Assembly: GCA_963681505.1 (NCBI GenBank)
Contig: OY811988.1
Coordinates: forward strand, 4,261,735-4,325,734
DNA from: Eunapius fragilis
Taxonomy: Eukaryota; Porifera; Demospongiae; Spongillida; Spongillidae
Direction: 5' to 3'
DNA length: 64,000 bases
Below the pieces are notes generated by a model, which saw only the letters and a program-made list of their open reading frames with translations, had not been told where the DNA came from and made no database searches. Positions 57,795 to 64,000 of the stretch are shown one piece after another (the stretch's first letter is position 1; each line of letters opens with the position of its first letter). The position numbers and the translations under genes are program-made.

Positions 57795-59250
57795 ACCTAA
57801 CGTGGGATGATAGTTTTCGATCAATAATATTAACTTACATTCTTTGTAGAAACTGTGCAATAGTTATTGGATTCCTGCAGCTGAAAAACGTCATGTAACT
57901 CCCTCGAAAGGGATCGATGTTTTCGGCAGCATAGCGGAAATCACCTCGCATATGCATTCACGTTTCATGTTTCCATGATCAATCCTCAAAGGAATTTAAT
58001 TGCGTTATCCGGCATCCCTAGCTGAGACAAAATTCGGCCCCAGCTACGATATGGCTACTGGTTAGTAGTCACAGAAACATATCTCGCCTCCGCCACTTCA
58101 ACCTTTAAATGTCAGCATTACAAGTGAAGGCAGACCCCAGCTTGGTGCACCTCATGGTACAGCCGCACATGTAACACATGATATATAGTTGCAAAGTGGT
58201 ACCTTTATCAGTATCTGAAAACTTTACGCTCAAACGCAAACAATCAACCAAACGCGACCGACTCAGCCGCCTTGTCAGTCCCGTTCCAAACTTATACGTA
58301 CATTTTTCACACCCATGCATACATCGAAGACATTATACAGTCGAACTTAATCCTATCCCTCTCAGGCAGAGCTCTTCCTGCATGGTGTCTTTTTTGTCCT
58401 TTTATTACATCCAAGACTTGGCAGTCTAGGCTTCACCACTTCACCATTTCCAGCAATGCGATATAGTTAGATGGTTCGATCCTACGTCACAAAACCCGCT
58501 ATTATACAATCTCATTCTCCTAAAGACTAAGCACTCAGTGTAATTGAAGCACAGATCCAGGCCAAAAACCACGTGCATAAATCAAAGTGACAGCTCATAT
58601 CCATTCAATGCATCTGAGGAGCTCGTTCGTCAAAAGGGCATGTATACCCTGCAGAATCACCCTTCTTTCGGTTGACCTTGTGCACATGCAGTGATCACAC
58701 TGGCCTAGAAGTCAACCAGTAGTTACTGGTGATAAACTTCATTGCATAACCTGCATCATTATACCGTAATTATAATTTTTTGCCGTATATAAATAAGAAT
58801 AAAAAGTGCTGTACACATTGAGCTCGCATTGATATGAATACTTTATGCATGAAACTTAAAATAATCAACATGGATGCTAGATATACGTAGTAGGGTATCA
58901 TGCAGGATCCTGCATGTATATAAATGCTGCAAATACATGCATGACTGAATGCGGGTAATCGGCGACGAGAAAATAGTCCATCAGGGTCGAATGCATTGGA
59001 CACGAGGTTGGATGACATGAATGATGTGCGCGTAATTTAGGGACTCAGAACTTATACTCACGTGGGAATACAAAATACTTTTATAGACGCACGATCAATT
59101 TAAATTAGTAATTTCTCCGGTATAAATGTCCGTAATGCTTGTGAATGATTGGACCGTACCCTTTGACCGGTTCTACCCAAATGGTCGGACCAGTATGACA
59201 AATTGACAGCTCCAATACATCCTGGCAGAGTCAATATGCTTGACACAAGA
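57795..59250. other. Anonymous interval within duplication copy B
   Basis: Matches 31390-32810. Short frames only; no gene supported. Confidence 0.45.
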
Positions 59251-59251
59251 T

Positions 59252-59470
59252 ATCAGCCCAATCATGTACCACTATTAACCCAAATCATGTACCACTATTA
59301 ACCCCAATCATGGACCACTATTAACCCTAATCATGTACCACTATTAACCCAAATCATGTACCAATATAAACCCTAACCATGGACCACTATTACCCAATCA
59401 TGGACCACTGTTAACCCCAATCATGAATCACTATTAACCCCAATCATGGGCCACTATTAACCCCAATTCT
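59252..59470. repeat. 21-23-bp minisatellite, copy B
   Basis: About ten units of the CCCAATCATGTACCACTATT type, the counterpart of 32812-33060. Confidence 0.85.
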
Positions 59471-59475
59471 TATAA

Positions 59476-59729
59476 GGGGGCTTGTCCAAACTATGTTAGG
59501 AAAATTTAGCGTCATTGTGACGATAACATATTAACCCCCCCCCCCCCTCCCCCCCTCTAAGCGTCATAGCGTTTTTGTTAGATTAGTAGCATGAAACATT
59601 ACTCAATGTGCAGTGTAGTCTGAATAGACGTAACTGCTGCCACTGGAGTCAACGCTGCAGCTAACTAGATGTTCCGTATTATAAAACAATGCTTGCGGAC
59701 AATAAAATTTTTCTTAACGTCACAGCCTC

Positions 59730-59763
<34 letters not shown>

Positions 59764-59810
59764 CGTCACATTGACGCTAATTTTTCCAAACATAGTTTGG
59801 ACAAGCCCCC
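59476..59810. mobile_element. 335-bp PIF/Harbinger-type MITE
   Basis: Inverted ends GGGGGCTTGTCCAAACTATG continuing to about 47 bases (AATTTAGCGTCA.TGTGACG). Flanked by TAA on both sides (59473-59475 and 59811-59813). The paralogous site in copy A (near 33060-33066, CTTATAACTTTAGC) has one TAA and no insert. TWA target duplications and G-rich ends fit PIF/Harbinger. The interior holds poly-C tracts, including 30 pure C at 59731-59760. Confidence 0.85.
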
Positions 59811-59889
59811 TAACTTAAGCATCGTGGGACAACTTACGTTTGATATCTTATTATTGGCATTGTATATAGCCAACAACTGATCTTGCTAG

Positions 59890-60305
59890 GGCCTAGGGGC
59901 GGATACAGGAATTCTGGAATCGAATAATAAATAAGCGGGAGGTGCGGAAAGTGTTTGCGCGGGAAGCATTTGGGGACCCGCACTTCGTTGCGCTAGTTTT
60001 AGCGCTGGTAACAATGTCTTCCCCGTTCAAATTGTCGCCATCGCATACCGTAACCACGTATGCGCTAATTTATACTCATAGGTATACTTTAGTTCGGTTG
60101 GGTTCCCGTCTGCCTTGCTCGTCTGATTGCAACATTAATCTATATGCTCGATTGAGTTGTATATCATAGAATGGCTGTCCCCCTGAGGTAATGTCCTCCC
60201 GAACATATTATATACATTATACCTCAGGTAATATTATCTGTTCTCACCCCCCTGCCCCCCCCCCCCCTCCCCCACCACCCCCCCACCCACCCGAATGTTC
60301 ATTGA
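59890..60305. repeat. GGAATTCTGG block, copy B
   Basis: Single copy of the block that is tandemly duplicated in copy A, beginning AGGGGCGGATACAGGAATTC. An open frame for REAFGDPHFVALVLALVTMS is shared by all three copies, but it is short and unrecognised. Confidence 0.7.
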
Positions 60306-60374
60306 TAATACTTTAATTAGCCCGGATATTACACTTCTCGCCAGGATCTGGGAGTCGATAAGGCTTGTTGAACG

Positions 60375-60580
60375 TCAAAGCCCTTGTGCGGATGGAAGAG
60401 ATGGTTGCACCATTGGGTCTATGGGAGCATTTTGTTCTTGATCTACATCACATGGTGGTGTAGCAGCAACTATTGGTAATGGATCATCGTTATCTGTCAG
60501 TTCAGCATTGCATTGTGGAGTCCCTCTTTCCACAGTCCTGACCCTCACGATCTGTTCCCCCACCAACACACAAGCACACA

Positions 60581-60621
<41 letters not shown>

Positions 60622-60643
60622 ACACACACACACACACACACAT

Positions 60644-60685
<42 letters not shown>

Positions 60686-61100
60686 ACATCTTTACAATCA
60701 GATTCAAATGTTTGAACACGTTGAATTGTCCACAACCCCAGGAAGCCACTAAGGGTACATCTATGGTTCCTTACATGAACCTTGTATCCCCCACTTGGAA
60801 GGTTCTGGACTCCCATGGCATCCGACAGAAACAAGTCAATCACATTTCCCAAGTCCACAGTGGTCTTCGTCAGGGCTTCCTTTGCAGTTTGTACTGCTCT
60901 CATTGATGGCTGGGTGATAGAAAAAGATATTCAAATGCCTAAACCCATAGAGTTTGATAAAGGTCTGGAAATCTGCACTTGTGAGTGCTGAGATACCAAA
61001 GCCTCAAGGCAGACCATGGGCTGATGAATAACATGTCCTAAGACCCTGATTGCTTGTTCTGCAGAAGGAGAACACATGATGAGGCCTCTAGCATTTCAAA
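60375..61100 (-). CDS. Exon-like frames of an unidentified minus-strand gene (copy B)
   Basis: Three minus-strand stretches: 61095-60950 (SAEQAIRVLGHVIHQPMVCL, HSQVQISRPLSN), 60912-60693 (MRAVQTAKEALTKTTVDLGN, VIDLFLSDAMGVQNLPSGGY, RCTLSGFLGLWTIQRVQTFE) and 60549-60375 (VRVRTVERGTPQCNAELT). The second and third are separated by a (TG)n tract (60569-60685), which could lie in an intron. Conservation with copy A is high, but the duplication is young, so conservation alone does not prove coding. Confidence 0.3.
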
Positions 61101-61270
61101 TGTGCATAACCAATGACAAACAAGGTCTTAACTCAATATGATCCCACAAAGTTACAACGATACCCCAAGGCTTAGTTGGCCCCTCCAGGGGACAATGGGA
61201 GATATCATATTACTCTGACCAGCGAAATATTCCTTCCACCTTACCCTCCTGCTGAGAATCTAACCCTGGC

Positions 61271-61310
61271 CACCAGACCACACCCAATGCCACCAGACCA
61301 CACCCATTGC
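61271..61310. repeat. Two-unit state of the 20-bp VNTR
   Basis: Two copies of CACCAGACCACACCCA(A/T)TGC, the counterpart of the seven-unit array at 34941-35090. Confidence 0.85.
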
Positions 61311-62143
61311 AAGTGGGAACACAACACACAGCCTATACCTACAGCTATACACACATAGTGATTCACAGTCACACACAACATCATCCATTTACTCACTTCC
61401 CTAACACATTTGCAAATGCAAACCAGTACGCGCAGACATACTCATACCAGAATGCCCATTCATGCTGCAACCTAACCAATGCCACTCTACCAGCTGGGAG
61501 GGACTGCCACCTGGGTTCCCCAAAGGACACACCCAACCTCTACGCCTATAGTGCTTCATTTTGTGCTGTTGGGTTGCCATCCCTGGGTAACATTCTAACA
61601 CAAGATGGGTCTCTACCTAATGGCAGCCACAGACAATATGTCAGAAAGTGCCTCCACCATTAGGACGCCCCCCCCCCCCCCCCCCCCCTCCACTGTGTGC
61701 ATGGGGACTTCACTCAGTGGTAGTCTACTTTAGCCCATCTGCATTCCACCTAAAACAATTGCCAGTCCTTCCTTTTCTAGCTTAGAGTACATGTTTTCCG
61801 CAGGGACTAAGAACACGAGGCGCATGGTACTGTTTCACCTGACCCACCATCGCACAACTGGACAGGGAGCTCCTATCCCCAGAATGTGAGAGGCAATCAC
61901 ACAAAAGTAATTCAGCATCAAGATGCACTAGCAGGTTTCAGATGCAATCTGTCTACATAAACGGTCTCTTCCCCAGAACCGCTCCTGTCCCTACTCAAAC
62001 AGCTTTTACAAGGGTGCCTATATGCTCTACACATGAGGAGGGGGGGGATGGGGGGGAGGGGGGGGGGGGAATTTGCCATAAGAGTTCAATAGCCGGAGGA
62101 ATGCTTTCTGCTGGCTTACAGCATTTCGAATTCAATAAACTCA
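61311..62143. other. Duplication copy B, no supported gene
   Basis: The counterpart of 35091-36340 with about 270 bases missing relative to copy A after the poly-C tract (near 61745). C- and G-runs at 61669-61688 and 62040-62070. Confidence 0.4.
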
Positions 62144-62365
62144 TTATGTCCTCCATTCGTGGAATGCCATTCCATTGAAATGGTACTCCACACTTGACAG
62201 AACAACTTCTATGAATCTTTTCAGCACGTTCTGAAGGATGTGAAGATGTAGTACTGATAAGGTGATCCAGTTACATCTGTGCACACATGCACACCAGGCA
62301 TCCTCCTTCCCTACACTGTGTGCATTGGAAGATGGCTGGGGGCTGAGGGCACCCGAAATGTGCAA
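62144..62365 (-). CDS. Exon-like frame, unknown (copy B)
   Basis: Minus strand, DAWCACVHRCNWITLSVLHL and VLKRFIEVVLSSVEYHFNGM. The partner of 36348-36563, with few substitutions. Unrecognised. Confidence 0.25.
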   Translation of the reverse strand: MHISGALSPQPSSNAHSVGKEDAWCACVHRCNWITLSVLHLHILQNVLKRFIEVVLSSVEYHFNGMAFHEWRT

Positions 62366-62870
62366 GCAATTATAGCAGTTGGAAGTATTATTGCTTATGC
62401 AAGGTCCAACTTAGTGATAACATCTCCCTGCCAATAATTCACCAATGTGTGGTGTGGGGGAGGGTGGAGTAGCTACAACTAAGATTCCAAGTTATCATCA
62501 CAGTTCAACCAGTGGAACCACACTGAAGCAGCCCAATCAGATATTTTTACCTTTGTTCAACTCTTCCCTTAAAGCATGCTATATGAACTGAGGTATGAAG
62601 AACTGTACATGGTGCTGCTCATGGGGTCCACATGATTTTTACCACTTACCCTCCTCAACCAAGCTCATCCTTGAAAGGATCCAATAGTTGCTGTAAGCAG
62701 TTGTCAATACCAGCATGGGGAACAGAAAAAACAGCAAATTTGGGTCAAGTATATACAGCCAATCCCTCACCATCAGATGGACCACTCCCAGAAACCTCAT
62801 GAGGGCTCATGTTCAGTGAAATAGTGGTATAATGTACCCCCACAACACACTTGTCCCTTTACTCTCAACT

Positions 62871-64000
62871 GTTCTCCAGTATACATACATCCAGTGGTCC
62901 TACACGATTGTCCATTGGCCCTACATGTATGTGTCCATCGGCTCTACATGTATGTGTCCATTAGTCCTACAGGTAAATGTCCATTGGTCCTTACTCATAG
63001 TGTTTTAACCACTCCTCCAACTGATGACCCATTTTTGGCTCCATTGGATTATTCAGTTAAGGGAGGTAGGAGCAAGGGGTGTGGTTTTAGTTTAGGGAGG
63101 TGAACCTCCTTTACCTCCCCCCATTGGGAGCACACACATCTCCTAATCTTTACCTGTGCTCCTACCCTTCAAACCCCCCCCCCCCCCCACCCCCCCACCC
63201 CCCCACCCCCCGACAAGTTTACATCAGAAAAAACTCCTCCTGAGGATAGTGGAGGTGTACATACCCTGGTGGTCTGCCAGCAGCTCTGGTTCCAGGCTCA
63301 ATGGGTGGAGGCCTACCTACACGACCACCTGCTATGGACCAGGTACTGGCTTCGTCATGCCCAACAATGTGGCGTACCTCATGGACTGTGCCAGACACAC
63401 TTCCAATGAGCACCAGATGAACAACTACTCAAATGGAAAGCTTTGTGCGGTCATCATATAATGCTGACTACTGTTTATGCGGACTTTATGTAATAGTTTT
63501 GGTGTGGCATTTGTGTTTGGTTGATGTATGGTGATGTTACAACGTATGGTTGTGTAACATATACGGACAGTTGAAGAAGGGCTGGTACATGCATTAGAGA
63601 GAGAGCAGGTGTCTGTAGTTACCTAGTATTATTTAATTAGGAGTGGTTTACATGGTGTTGTTCTGTGCATATATCGATATGAAGGATTTTCCAATGTTTT
63701 AAATTCTGACTGGCAATTTAATGCTCCAAATACTGCCCCCATTCATTCTCACCTGTAAAAGGGAGTGGCTCGATATGCGAGTAGTCAATGTACTCCAGTT
63801 AACTAACTTTTTAAAGGGTGGATACAAGAGTATAATCGTTTGGCCCCTTCTCCTCATACCCAATCTTTCAGATTAGCTCATGAGGTGATGGATGCTTACA
63901 GAGATATACCACAGTAGTATAAACATTTTCAACTGCTAGTATGGCTCTGGCAAAGATGGAGTCAGTGCAAGGAGACAGTGCAGCTGCAACTTTAGCACTG
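62871..64000. other. Right edge, anonymous, one protein-like frame
   Basis: 62880-62990 has three short TGTCCATTGG(T/C)CCTAC repeats. 63156-63461 (plus) encodes a poly-Pro start from C-runs, then RPTYTTTCYGPGTGFVMPNN and VAYLMDCARHTSNEHQMNNY; unrecognised. 63470-64000 shows no feature. Confidence 0.35.

Larger units (their letters stand above)
55157..62870. repeat. 8-kb segmental duplication, copy B
   Basis: Direct counterpart of 29012-37083. Differences from copy A are an extra ~270 bases near 55970-56240, a Harbinger-type MITE at 59476-59810, a single GGAATTCTGG block, a two-unit VNTR, and different poly-C lengths. It carries the peptide gene 57327-57728. Confidence 0.85.

Overview
This window looks like animal nuclear DNA from an assembled scaffold (200 N at 38651-38850). 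It is AT-leaning and gene-poor, with GT-AG introns of about 60 bases and many simple repeats. It also carries several eukaryotic transposon families (hAT, CACTA/EnSpm, Ginger-like, Harbinger MITE). A KRBA2-like integrase/Ulp1 transposon and very short introns would fit a demosponge or another early-branching marine invertebrate, but the species cannot be fixed from the sequence. No ordinary conserved housekeeping gene was recognised.

The most coherent coding content is a family of small, two-exon, secreted cysteine-rich peptide genes. Nine loci were found. Subfamily A has one intact gene (12783-13226) and two broken copies (14576-15011 and 16444-16863). Subfamily B has six intact genes (30922-31323, 40404-40805, 48230-48631, 49868-50269, 51543-51944 and 57327-57728). 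All encode a signal peptide, a short pro-like stretch ending in KR or NR, eight cysteines, an SLWYLEGTIAHC core and an EDICGSI-type tail. All have one phase-0 intron directly after a Trp codon. I do not recognise the family. Its repeated duplication is the main story of the window.

Layout: 1-12.5 kb is an outer palindrome arm split by a 12.2-kb insertion made of duplicated, microsatellite-rich sequence with no recognisable transposase. 12.5-17.4 kb holds the palindromic subfamily-A units. 17.4-18.1 kb is a decayed hAT transposase. 18.4-24.4 kb is a Ginger-like DNA transposon with 4-bp flanking repeats, and a fragment of a Ty3/gypsy-like element lies inside it. 24.5-29 kb is mostly anonymous, with a tandem duplication and a MITE. 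29.0-37.1 kb and 55.2-62.9 kb are two direct copies of an 8-kb segment, each with one subfamily-B gene. 37-42 kb has exon-like fragments, the gap, a MITE and another B gene. 42.2-52.7 kb is a tandem array of about 1.64-kb units carrying three B genes, with a 5.0-kb CACTA element inserted in the first unit. 52.9-55.1 kb is a large palindrome with a MITE-like element near its centre.

Several insertions can be ordered in time because paralogous empty sites lie in the same window. The CACTA element postdates the tandem array, and the Harbinger MITE postdates the 8-kb duplication.
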